NCBI GenBank assembly: GCA_934394585.1
Contig: CAKRQU010000004.1
Span: 1-64,000 of the forward strand
Length of the DNA: 64,000 nucleotides
Reading direction: 5' to 3'
From: an uncultured Eubacteriales bacterium
GTDB taxonomy: Bacteria; Bacillota; Clostridia; Oscillospirales; CAG-272
This document shows positions 24,868 to 33,521 of this stretch, piece after piece (position 1 is the stretch's first letter; every line of letters begins with the position of its first letter). Below the pieces are notes generated by a model. The model saw only the letters and a list, made by a program, of their open reading frames with translations, did no database searches and was not told where the DNA came from. The translations under genes were made by a program, and so were the position numbers.

Positions 24868-26073
24868 TTATGCAAGAATCTCAGCAACGACGCCTGAACC
24901 AACTGTTCTGCCGCCTTCACGAATAGCGAAACGAAGTCCCTTTTCGCAAGCGATCGGAGAAATGAGTTCAACTGTCATATCAACGTTATCACCGGGGCGG
25001 CACATTTCAACGCCTTCGGGAAGCTCGATAACGCCTGTAACGTCTGTTGTTCTGAAGTAGAACTGAGGTCTGTAGCCTGCGAAGAAGGGTTTCTTACGGC
25101 CGCCTTCTTTTTCTGTCAGAACGTAAACGTGACCAATGAATTTTGTGTGAGCATTAACAGAGCCGGGTTTGCAGAGAACCTGTCCTCTTTCGATTTCGTC
25201 TTTAGCAATACCACGGAGAAGAGCACCTATGTTATCGCCTGCTTCAGCCTGATCAAGAAGCTTCTTGAACATTTCAACACCGGTAACCGTAGTTGTCTTC
25301 TTTTCGTCTGTGAGACCAACGATTTCTACTACATCGCCAACCTTAACTGTACCTCTCTCAACTCTACCTGTAGCAACTGTACCACGGCCGGAGATGGAGA
25401 ATACGTCCTCGACAGGCATAAGGAAGGGGAGATCAGCCTTTCTGTCAGGGGTGGGGATATAGGAGTCAACAGCATCCATGAGCTCGAGGATAGGAGCATA
25501 TTCGGGAGCGTTGATATCTGTGCTTGTGCTTTCGAGAGCTGCACGAGCGGAACCGCGGATGATAGGAGTATCATCGCCCGGGAAGTCGTACTGGTTGAGA
25601 AGGTCGCGAACGTCCATTTCAACGAGTTCGAGAAGCTCTTCGTCGTCTACGAGGTCGCACTTGTTAAGGAATACAACGATTGCAGGAACGCCAACCTGAC
25701 GAGCAAGAAGAACGTGCTCGCGGGTCTGCTGCAGAGGACCGTCGGAAGCTGCAACAACGAGGATGGCACCATCCATCTGAGCAGCACCTGTGATCATGTT
25801 CTTAACGTAGTCAGCGTGTCCGGGGCAGTCAACGTGAGCGTAGTGACGCTTAGCTGTTTCATACTCAACGTGTCTTGTGTTGATTGTGATACCTCTTGCC
25901 TTCTCTTCGGGAGCGTTATCGATCTGGTCATACTTGAGGAACTCGATATTGGAGTTTGTAAGAGCAAGAGTCTTTGTGATAGCCGCGGTAAGAGTTGTCT
26001 TGCCGTGGTCAACGTGTCCGATTGTACCAATGTTAACGTGGGGTTTTGTTCTTTCGAATTTAGCCTTTGCCAT
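24868..26073 (-). CDS. tuf: Elongation factor Tu
   Basis: A 401-residue GTPase that brings aminoacyl-tRNA to the ribosome. G1 GHVDHGKT (about 19-26), switch I RGITINTRHVEYET, G3 DCPGH, G4 NKCD, then beta-barrel domains 2 and 3. The ribosome site AAGGAGG is strong. It is last of the run rpoB-rpoC-L7Ae-rpsL-rpsG-fusA-tuf. In many Firmicutes the S10 operon follows tuf, but here a terminator follows and then the riboflavin locus. Confidence 0.98.
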   Translation of the reverse strand: MAKAKFERTKPHVNIGTIGHVDHGKTTLTAAITKTLALTNSNIEFLKYDQIDNAPEEKARGITINTRHVEYETAKRHYAHVDCPGHADYVKNMITGAAQMDGAILVVAASDGPLQQTREHVLLARQVGVPAIVVFLNKCDLVDDEELLELVEMDVRDLLNQYDFPGDDTPIIRGSARAALESTSTDINAPEYAPILELMDAVDSYIPTPDRKADLPFLMPVEDVFSISGRGTVATGRVERGTVKVGDVVEIVGLTDEKKTTTVTGVEMFKKLLDQAEAGDNIGALLRGIAKDEIERGQVLCKPGSVNAHTKFIGHVYVLTEKEGGRKKPFFAGYRPQFYFRTTDVTGVIELPEGVEMCRPGDNVDMTVELISPIACEKGLRFAIREGGRTVGSGVVAEILA

Positions 26074-26130
26074 TGTAAAATCCTCCTTGGTTTTAAGTTT
26101 TTGTTATTTTTTGATTTTAAGAAACGAAAA

Positions 26131-28206
26131 TTATTTCTTTCTGCCGTTGATAATATCTTCGGCAATGTTCTTCGGAACCTCTGCAAAGTGGCTGGGTTCC
26201 ATCGAATATACGCCGCGTCCCTGTGTTCTGGAACGAAGGTCGGTAGCATATCCGAACATTTCCGCAAGCGGGATGAAAGCAGTGATCTGCTGTGCGCCTG
26301 CTACAGGCTCCATGGACTGGATAGCGCCGCGGCGGGAGCTTACATCTCCCATTACATCGCCCATATAGTCGTCCGGCGTAACGATTGTAACCTTCATTAT
26401 CGGCTCTGTGAGTACCGGTGAAGCTTTTCTCATGGCGTTCTTGAAAGCCATAGAACCGGCGATCTTGAATGCCATTTCAGAAGAGTCAACTTCATGGTAA
26501 GAACCGTCGTTCAGGGTAACCTTTACGTCAACTACATTGTAGCCCGCGAGAACACCTGCCTGCATTGCGCCGCGGATACCTGCATCAACAGCGGGGATAT
26601 ACTCTTTCGGTATAGCGCCGCCAACGACCTTGTTGATGAATTCGTATCCCTTGCCGGGTTCGTTGGGTTCGATAGTAATCTTGACATGACCATACTGACC
26701 TTTACCGCCGGACTGTCTTGCATATTTGCAATCTTCGTCCACAGCCTTTTTGATTGTTTCCTTGTAAGAAACCTGAGGCTTGCCTACATTTGCCTCTACC
26801 TTGAATTCACGCAGAAGTCTGTCCACGATGATTTCGAGGTGAAGCTCGCCCATGCCGGCGATGATTGTCTGACCTGTTTCCTCGTCCGTATAAACGCGGA
26901 ATGTCGGGTCTTCCTCGGCAAGCTTGGAAAGAGCGATACCCATTTTTTCCTGACCTGCTTTTGTCTTGGGCTCGATGGCTACCTTGATAACAGGCTCTGG
27001 GAATTCCATGGATTCGAGGACTATAGGATGCTTTTCGTCGCAAAGAGTATTGCCTGTGGTGGTATTCTTTGTTCCGACTACGGCTGCGATATCGCCGCTG
27101 TAGCAGATATCTATGTCCTTTCTCTCATTTGCATGCATCTGGAGAATACGTCCGAAACGTTCTCTCTGGTTTTTGTTTGTGTTGTAAGCCGTTTCGCCTG
27201 CCGCGATTTTGCCCGAATATACGCGGAAAAAGCAAAGCTTTCCTACGTAGGGGTCGGTCATAATCTTGAAAGCGAGCGCTGCAAAAGGCTCGTCATCGGA
27301 AGAAATTCTTTCTTCCTCCTCGCCTGTATCGGGGTTTACGCCCTTTATGGCGGGGACATCGGTAGGTGCGGGCATATAATCAACGATAGCGTCGAGAAGT
27401 TTCTGAACGCCTTTGTTCTTATATGATGTACCGCATACAACGGGAACTATTTTGTTCTCTATTGTGGCGACACGGATAGCCTTTTTGAGTTCTTCCGTGG
27501 TGATTTCCTCACCTGCGCAGTACTTTTCAAAAAGCGCATCGTCCGTTTCCGCAACGGATTCTACCATTTTTGTTCTGTATTCGTTTGCGAGCTCAACCAT
27601 ATCTTCGGGGATAGGCTCTACGCGAATGTCTTTTCCGAGGTCATCATAATAAACATCGGATTCCATGTTCACAAGATCTACTATACCGCGGAATGTGGCT
27701 TCTTTACCGATAGGAAGCTGAATCGGTACAGGATTAGCTTTGAGCCTGTCCTTTATCATCTTCACTACGCGGTAGAAATCCGCACCGGTTATGTCCATTT
27801 TGTTGACATAGCACATTCTCGGAACGCCGTATTTATCAGCCTGACGCCAAACGGTTTCAGACTGAGGTTCAACGCCGCCTTTTGCGCAGAGAACGGTAAC
27901 GGAACCGTCCAGCACGCGCAGCGAACGCTCAACTTCCACAGTAAAGTCAACGTGTCCGGGGGTATCTATGATGTTGATACGGTTTCCTTTCCAGTAGCAG
28001 GTAGTAGCGGCAGAGGTGATTGTGATACCTCTTTCCTGTTCCTGCTCCATCCAGTCCATCGTAGCGCCGCCATCGTGAACTTCGCCGAGCTTATGTGTCT
28101 TGCCCGTATAGAAAAGTATTCTTTCCGTCGTGGTGGTTTTACCCGCATCAATATGAGCCATTATACCAATATTTCTGGTACGCTCAAGTGGATATTCTCT
28201 CGACAT
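26131..28206 (-). CDS. fusA: Elongation factor G
   Basis: A 691-residue translocation GTPase. G1 AHIDAGKT (about 17-24), switch I RGITITSAATTC, G3 DTPGHVDF, G4 NKMD, followed by domains II-V to the C-terminal RSRTQGRGVYSMEPSHFAEVP. Length and motifs are normal. It lies 64 bases after rpsG and 57 before tuf in the str operon. Confidence 0.98.
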   Translation of the reverse strand: MSREYPLERTRNIGIMAHIDAGKTTTTERILFYTGKTHKLGEVHDGGATMDWMEQEQERGITITSAATTCYWKGNRINIIDTPGHVDFTVEVERSLRVLDGSVTVLCAKGGVEPQSETVWRQADKYGVPRMCYVNKMDITGADFYRVVKMIKDRLKANPVPIQLPIGKEATFRGIVDLVNMESDVYYDDLGKDIRVEPIPEDMVELANEYRTKMVESVAETDDALFEKYCAGEEITTEELKKAIRVATIENKIVPVVCGTSYKNKGVQKLLDAIVDYMPAPTDVPAIKGVNPDTGEEEERISSDDEPFAALAFKIMTDPYVGKLCFFRVYSGKIAAGETAYNTNKNQRERFGRILQMHANERKDIDICYSGDIAAVVGTKNTTTGNTLCDEKHPIVLESMEFPEPVIKVAIEPKTKAGQEKMGIALSKLAEEDPTFRVYTDEETGQTIIAGMGELHLEIIVDRLLREFKVEANVGKPQVSYKETIKKAVDEDCKYARQSGGKGQYGHVKITIEPNEPGKGYEFINKVVGGAIPKEYIPAVDAGIRGAMQAGVLAGYNVVDVKVTLNDGSYHEVDSSEMAFKIAGSMAFKNAMRKASPVLTEPIMKVTIVTPDDYMGDVMGDVSSRRGAIQSMEPVAGAQQITAFIPLAEMFGYATDLRSRTQGRGVYSMEPSHFAEVPKNIAEDIINGRKK

Positions 28207-28270
28207 ATATAGCTCCTTAAAATTTATGGGTTGGTTTTTATTTCACGCCGCAGTGCGTCCGGCACGAAAA

Positions 28271-28741
28271 TCAATATCTGTAATGTGCGAAAGCTCTGTT
28301 GGCTTCTGCCATCTTGTGAGTTTCCTCTTTCTTCTTTACGGCACCGCCCATATTGGAGAGCGCGTCAATGATTTCGCCGGCGAGTCTTTCCGCCATTGTT
28401 CTTTCACTGCGCTTTCTCGAATATGTTACGAGCCAACGAAGACCGAGTGTCTTTTTTCTTTCGGGGCGAACCTCCATAGGAACCTGGTAGGTTGAACCGC
28501 CGACTCTGCGAGCCTTGACTTCCAGTGTAGGCATAATATTTTCTATAGCCTCCTGGAAAGCGTCAAGTGCGGGCTTGCCTGTCTTTTCCTCTACGATTGC
28601 GAAAGCATCGTAAACGATTTTCTGAGCAACGCCCTTCTTGCCGTCGTTCATTATGTTGTTTATAAGCTTTGTTACAAACTTAGAACCATAAAGCGGATCC
28701 GGCAGAACATCTCTTTTTGAAATTTGACCTCTTCTGGGCAC
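28271..28741 (-). CDS. rpsG: Ribosomal protein S7
   Basis: A 156-residue small-subunit protein that nucleates the 30S head and borders the E site. The start is GTG at 28741, because GGAGGG precedes it and the protein then begins PRRGQISKRDVLPDP as in relatives; an upstream ATG would add six foreign residues. Conserved GGSTYQVPMEVRPER is seen at about 76-90. S7 commonly regulates its own str mRNA in some bacteria; no such site was checked here. Confidence 0.97.
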   Translation of the reverse strand: MPRRGQISKRDVLPDPLYGSKFVTKLINNIMNDGKKGVAQKIVYDAFAIVEEKTGKPALDAFQEAIENIMPTLEVKARRVGGSTYQVPMEVRPERKKTLGLRWLVTYSRKRSERTMAERLAGEIIDALSNMGGAVKKKEETHKMAEANRAFAHYRY

Positions 28742-28906
28742 TGTACTTCCCTCCTTCATAGAATGATATCATAGGTACTCGAAAGTTTCCTCCCGCTGTG
28801 CTTTGTTTTGAAAAGACCGTGATTCCTTTCCGGACATATACACATCTATTTATCAAAAGCAATTGCACCTGCGATTAGATTTCTCTTGCTACTCTATATT
28901 GTAAAA

Positions 28907-29335
28907 TTACTTTTTAGCGGCTGTTTTCTTAGCGCGCTTTGCACCGTAGAGCGAACGGCTCTGATTACGGTTGGCAACACCCTGTGTATCGAGCGTACCG
29001 CGGATAATGTGGTAACGCACACCAGGCAGGTCACGTACTCTTCCGCCTCTGATGAGGACTACGGAGTGCTCCTGAAGGTTATGTCCGATACCGGGAATAT
29101 AGGTCGTAGCCTCAAGACCGTTTGTAAGTCTTACTCTGGCGATTTTACGAAGAGCCGAGTTAGGCTTTTTCGGCGTTGTGGTCGTAACCTTTGTGCAAAC
29201 ACCTCTCTTCTGAGGAGAGCTCTGATCCGTGTATTCCTTTTTCAGAGAGTTGAAGCCCTGCTGAAGGATAGGAGTTTTGGATTTGTATGTGTTTTTCTCA
29301 CGTCCGTTGCGAACAAGCTGGTTAAAGGTTGGCAT
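28907..29335 (-). CDS. rpsL: Ribosomal protein S12
   Basis: A 142-residue decoding-site protein. The conserved CTKVTTTTPKKPNSALRK loop (about 47-64) and GHNLQEHSVVLIRGGRVRDLPGVRYH (about 84-109) are visible. The position equal to Lys87 of mature E. coli S12 (Lys88 in mycobacteria) is Arg101 here (codon CGT), a change that gives streptomycin resistance in other species; Lys56 (E. coli Lys42) is kept. The extra N-terminal residues are typical of Firmicutes. GGAGG precedes the start. Confidence 0.97.
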   Translation of the reverse strand: MPTFNQLVRNGREKNTYKSKTPILQQGFNSLKKEYTDQSSPQKRGVCTKVTTTTPKKPNSALRKIARVRLTNGLEATTYIPGIGHNLQEHSVVLIRGGRVRDLPGVRYHIIRGTLDTQGVANRNQSRSLYGAKRAKKTAAKK

Positions 29336-29419
29336 AAGGCACCTCCTTACTTTTTAAAATAAATAGATATATATACATCCCCGCGACGGAACGCACTTTC
29401 CCGCCGTGCGGCTGTAAAC

Positions 29420-29665
29420 TTATTTAAGAACCACGCAAACCGCGCAGCCCACGTCTATTTCGCAGAGCTTTCCGAGCTCTTCCATTGTATGGGAGCAGTC
29501 AAATTCCACTCCCGCATCGCGGCAAAGCTCCTCGAGCGAAGCCACGAGCTTTTCCTCTGCGTCCGTCGCGGCGAACGCTTTTCTTGCGCTACCGCCTTTT
29601 ATCAGTTTTTTCGATTGATTCAGCCCTGCGACGAAAACCGCGGGCAAAGGTATGTCTGATGACAT
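29420..29665 (-). CDS. L7Ae-family kink-turn RNA-binding protein
   Basis: An 81-residue L7Ae/L30e-type protein (YbxF-like in Bacillus). Seen: QSKKLIKGGSARKAFAATDAEEKLVASLEELC then the core ending GCAVCVVLK. Such proteins bind kink-turns, for example in SAM-I riboswitches, and in alkaliphilic bacilli one member (OapC) binds the kink-turn of OLE RNA. The usual place between rpoC and rpsL is kept. I prefer the ATG at 29665, with AAAGGA upstream, over a TTG seven codons earlier. Confidence 0.88.
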   Translation of the reverse strand: MSSDIPLPAVFVAGLNQSKKLIKGGSARKAFAATDAEEKLVASLEELCRDAGVEFDCSHTMEELGKLCEIDVGCAVCVVLK

Positions 29666-29861
29666 TTTCAGGGGATTTCCTTTCAAAAAAATATTATATT
29701 ATGTAATGCGAAAAAGACCCTCTTTCACGCATAATTACATATCATATACTATATCATGAAATTCGCGATTTGTCAACGAATTTTAAAATATTTTTGCCAA
29801 TTTTTTATGATTTCAGGCGGTATTTTTCAAAGCATGGCTTTCCGCCGTGAAAAAGCATCGG

Positions 29862-29890
29862 GCACCCGTCGGAAAAATCCCGACGGATGC
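29862..29890 (-). terminator. Hairpin after rpoC
   Basis: GCACCCGTCGG / CCCGACGGATGC stem with an AT loop, about 17 bases past the rpoC stop. On the minus strand CCGATGCTTTTT follows, so the T run is a few bases late; it may be a weak terminator or an attenuator ahead of the L7Ae gene. Confidence 0.55.
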
Positions 29891-29906
29891 CTGTAAAAAG
29901 CTTTAT

Positions 29907-32900
29907 TTAAATTGAACCTTCACCGGCAGCGCGGCTTTCGCCGACAGCCGCAGTGACAGCGGCGAATTCGGAGTTCTGCCCCTCTGCGCCTACTTCTTTT
30001 ACCTCGATATTGTTGTATATATCAAGTCCCGTGCCCGCGGGAATAAGTTTACCGATGATTACATTTTCCTTCAGACCGATAAGGTGATCCACTTTACCCT
30101 TGATGGCAGCCTCGGTAAGAACCTTGGTTGTTTCCTGGAAGGATGCGGCGGAAAGGAAGGATTCCGTCTGCAAAGCAGCCTTTGTGATACCGAGGAGGAC
30201 AGGCGATGATGTAGCGGTGCGGAGCGTCTTTTCTCCTGCCGCTATTCTTGCCTCTATCTTCTCGTTTTCTTCGAGGAGCTCTGTATTGTCGATTATCGAG
30301 CCCATCAGCAGATCGGTATCGCCGCCGTCCTCTACGCGCACTTTGCGCGTCATCTGACGTGCGATTACTTCTATATGCTTATCGTTTATCTCGATATCCT
30401 GCATGCGGTAAACGCGCTGGATTTCGCGGATGATATAATCGTATACGGCGGAAAGTCCGTTGATTCTCGTAATGTCGGCAGGGCTCATATTACCCTCGGT
30501 GAGAACATCGCCGCGGTTTACATAAGCGCCGTCCTCGATGAGGATTCGTATGCCGTAAGGAATGGGATATACCACTTCCTCGCCCGTTTCGGCGGAAGAA
30601 ATAATGATATTTCTCGATCTCTTTGCATCTGCAAAATGAGCAACGCCGGAAACCTCGGAAACGGTAGCCGTTTTCTTCGGCTTGCGCGCCTCAAATACTT
30701 CCGTAACTCTCGGCAGACCCTGTGTGATATCGCTTCCCGCGATACCGCCCGTATGGAATGTACGCATCGTAAGCTGTGTACCGGGTTCGCCTATTGACTG
30801 AGCCGCGATGATACCTACGGCTTCGCCTATGCTTACCGTCTTGCCCGTGGCAAGGTCGGAACCGTAGCAATGAGCGCATACGCCGTATTTGCATTTGCAT
30901 TTCAGTATGGAACGTACATAAACCTTTGTAATGCCGGCATTCACGATATTCTGTGCCTGCTCCAGAGTGAGCATATCGCCGTGATGAGCGAGAACCTCGC
31001 CCGTGTGCGGATTTACGACATCGTTTATCACAAATCTGCCGGGCAGTCTGTTTACGAGCGGCTCGATTACTTCGTTGCCGTCGCCCATTACGTCGGATAC
31101 CCATATACCCTCCGTAGTGCCGCAGTCCTCTTCTCTTACGATGACATCCTGCGATACATCGACGAGTCGTCTTGTAAGGTAACCGGAGTCTGCCGTTTTC
31201 AGAGCCGTATCGGAAAGCGATTTACGCGAGCCTCTCGCACCGGAGAAGTACTCGAGAACATTCATGCCTTCACGGAAGTTGCTCTTGATCGGGATTTCCA
31301 TGGTACGGCCTGTAGCCGAGAACATCAGACCGCGCATACCTGCGAGCTGACGCATCTGGCTCATCGAACCACGGGCACCCGAGTCACTCATCATGTTTAT
31401 AGGATTGTATCTGTCAAGACATTCCTGGAGAGCATCTGTCACGTCTTTTGTCGTCTGCTCCCATACGTTGATAACACTCTTATAGCGCTCTTCTTCGGAA
31501 AGCAGACCGCGACGGAAATCGCGCTGGATGTGATCCACTTTCTTTTCTGCCTCCGCGATGAGAGTTTTCTTTTCTGCAGGAACCGTCATATCCGAAACGG
31601 ATATGGAGATGGATGCCTTTGTGGAATATTTGAAACCGTTTGCCTTGATAGCGTCGAGAACCTGCGCGGCTATGGTGGGACCGTGCTTTCTTATTGTCCT
31701 GTCAACTATCTGACCGAGCTGCTTTTTCTTTGTGGTGAACATTATTTCGAGATCGAGCAGCTTTGAGGGATCGCTTCTGTCCACAAAACCGAGGTCCTGC
31801 GGGATAGGAGCATTGAATATAAGTCTGCCGAGTGTGGCGTCGATAAGACCCGTGTGGGTAACGCCGTTTATCTCGCGGGAAACGCGTACCTTGATAGGTG
31901 CGTGCATGCCGAGCAGACCGTTTGCATAAGCCATCATGGCTTCGTCGAAATCTTTGAAAATGCTTCCCTCTCCGGGTTCGCCCGCGCGGTCTATGGTAAG
32001 ATAGTAGGAACCGAGCACCATATCCTGAGAAGGAACGGTTACGGCTTTACCGTCGACAGGCTTCAAGAAGTTGTTTGCGGAAAGCATGAGGAATCGCGCC
32101 TCTGCCTGTGCTTCGCTGGAAAGCGGAATATGGACAGGCATCTGGTCGCCGTCGAAGTCGGCATTGAATGCCGAGCAAACGAGCGGGTGAAGCTTTATCG
32201 CTCTGCCCTCTACGAGTATCGGCTCAAATGCCTGAATGGAAAGTCGGTGAAGCGTAGGAGCGCGGTTGAGCAGTACGGGATGGTCCTTGATAACCGTTTC
32301 GAGCGCGTCCCATATCTCGGGGCTTGCCTTTTCCACCTTTTTCTTGGCGTCTTTTATATTGGATGCGCTCTGTGTTTCGACAAGGCGCTTCATAACGAAA
32401 GGCTTGAAAAGCTCGAGAGCCATTTCCTTCGGAAGTCCGCACTGATAAATCTTCAGCGAAGGACCTACGACGATAACGGAACGTCCGGAGTAGTCGACAC
32501 GTTTGCCGAGCAGGTTCTGACGGAAACGTCCCTGCTTGCCGCGAAGCATCTCGGAAAGCGATTTGAGCGGACGGTTGCTGGAACCGCCTGTCACGGGCTT
32601 TCCGCGTCTGCCGTTGTCGATGAGGGCATCCACTGCCTCCTGGAGCATACGCTTTTCGTTTCTTATGATTATTTCCGGCGCATAAAGCTCGGTGAGCTTT
32701 TTGAGTCGGTTATTTCTGTTTATTACTCTGCGGTAGAGATCGTTGATATCGGTCGTGGCAAATCTGCCGCCGTCCAGCTGTACCATCGGGCGTATATCCG
32801 GCGGGATTACGGGGATAACATCCAGTATCATCCATTCGGGGCGGTTGCCCGACTTTCTGAATGCCTCCACTACCTCCAGACGCTTGATGATGCGGAGCTT

Positions 32901-33503
32901 TTTCTGACCGCTCGCCGCATTCAGCTCGGCTTTCAGCTGCTCGGAAAGCTTCTCTATATCAATTTCGCAAAGAAGCTCTTTTACAGCCTCTGCGCCCATG
33001 CCCACGCGGAAATCGTTTTCGTATTTTTCATACATTTCACGATATTCGCGCTCGGAAAGAAGCTGCATTTTTTCGAGAGGAGTATTTCCGGGATCGAGAA
33101 CTATATACTGCGCAAAGTAGAGAACCTTTTCAAGAAGTCTGGGTGAAAGGTCCAGAAGAAGACCTATGCGGGAAGGTATAGCGCGGAAATACCATATATG
33201 AGACACCGGAGCGGCAAGCTCTATATGGCCCATTCTCTCGCGGCGGACCTTTTTCGTCGTCACTTCCACTCCGCATTTCTCGCAGACTTTGCCTTTGTAG
33301 CGTACTCTTTTGTACTTGCCGCAAAGACATTCCCAGTCCTTTGTCGGGCCGAATATCTTTTCGCAGAAAAGACCGTCCTTTTCGGGGCGAAGCGTTCTGT
33401 AGTTTATGGTTTCCGGCTTTGTAACCTCGCCGCTGGACCAGCTTCTTATCATTTCAGGGGACGCAAGTCCTATTTTTATAGAATTAAAAATCTGTTTTCC
33501 CAT
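29907..33503 (-). CDS. rpoC: RNA polymerase beta' subunit
   Basis: A 1,198-residue subunit. N-terminal zinc site CLCGKYKRVRYKGKVCEKCG (about 60-79), catalytic NADFDGD (about 449-455) holding the Mg2+, bridge helix and trigger loop (FREGMNVLEYFSGARGSRKSL), and the second zinc site CKCKYGVCAHCYG (about 870-882). Length is typical of Firmicutes. It starts 18 bases after rpoB and shares its promoter. Confidence 0.98.
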   Translation of the reverse strand: MGKQIFNSIKIGLASPEMIRSWSSGEVTKPETINYRTLRPEKDGLFCEKIFGPTKDWECLCGKYKRVRYKGKVCEKCGVEVTTKKVRRERMGHIELAAPVSHIWYFRAIPSRIGLLLDLSPRLLEKVLYFAQYIVLDPGNTPLEKMQLLSEREYREMYEKYENDFRVGMGAEAVKELLCEIDIEKLSEQLKAELNAASGQKKLRIIKRLEVVEAFRKSGNRPEWMILDVIPVIPPDIRPMVQLDGGRFATTDINDLYRRVINRNNRLKKLTELYAPEIIIRNEKRMLQEAVDALIDNGRRGKPVTGGSSNRPLKSLSEMLRGKQGRFRQNLLGKRVDYSGRSVIVVGPSLKIYQCGLPKEMALELFKPFVMKRLVETQSASNIKDAKKKVEKASPEIWDALETVIKDHPVLLNRAPTLHRLSIQAFEPILVEGRAIKLHPLVCSAFNADFDGDQMPVHIPLSSEAQAEARFLMLSANNFLKPVDGKAVTVPSQDMVLGSYYLTIDRAGEPGEGSIFKDFDEAMMAYANGLLGMHAPIKVRVSREINGVTHTGLIDATLGRLIFNAPIPQDLGFVDRSDPSKLLDLEIMFTTKKKQLGQIVDRTIRKHGPTIAAQVLDAIKANGFKYSTKASISISVSDMTVPAEKKTLIAEAEKKVDHIQRDFRRGLLSEEERYKSVINVWEQTTKDVTDALQECLDRYNPINMMSDSGARGSMSQMRQLAGMRGLMFSATGRTMEIPIKSNFREGMNVLEYFSGARGSRKSLSDTALKTADSGYLTRRLVDVSQDVIVREEDCGTTEGIWVSDVMGDGNEVIEPLVNRLPGRFVINDVVNPHTGEVLAHHGDMLTLEQAQNIVNAGITKVYVRSILKCKCKYGVCAHCYGSDLATGKTVSIGEAVGIIAAQSIGEPGTQLTMRTFHTGGIAGSDITQGLPRVTEVFEARKPKKTATVSEVSGVAHFADAKRSRNIIISSAETGEEVVYPIPYGIRILIEDGAYVNRGDVLTEGNMSPADITRINGLSAVYDYIIREIQRVYRMQDIEINDKHIEVIARQMTRKVRVEDGGDTDLLMGSIIDNTELLEENEKIEARIAAGEKTLRTATSSPVLLGITKAALQTESFLSAASFQETTKVLTEAAIKGKVDHLIGLKENVIIGKLIPAGTGLDIYNNIEVKEVGAEGQNSEFAAVTAAVGESRAAGEGSI

Positions 33504-33521
33504 TTTGCATTTCCCCCTTTA

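Noticed and set aside
25129..26421. Long plus-strand frames opposite tuf, fusA, rpoC and rpoB (up to about 440 codons)
   Set aside because: They are antisense shadows of strongly biased essential genes and lack family motifs and ribosome sites.
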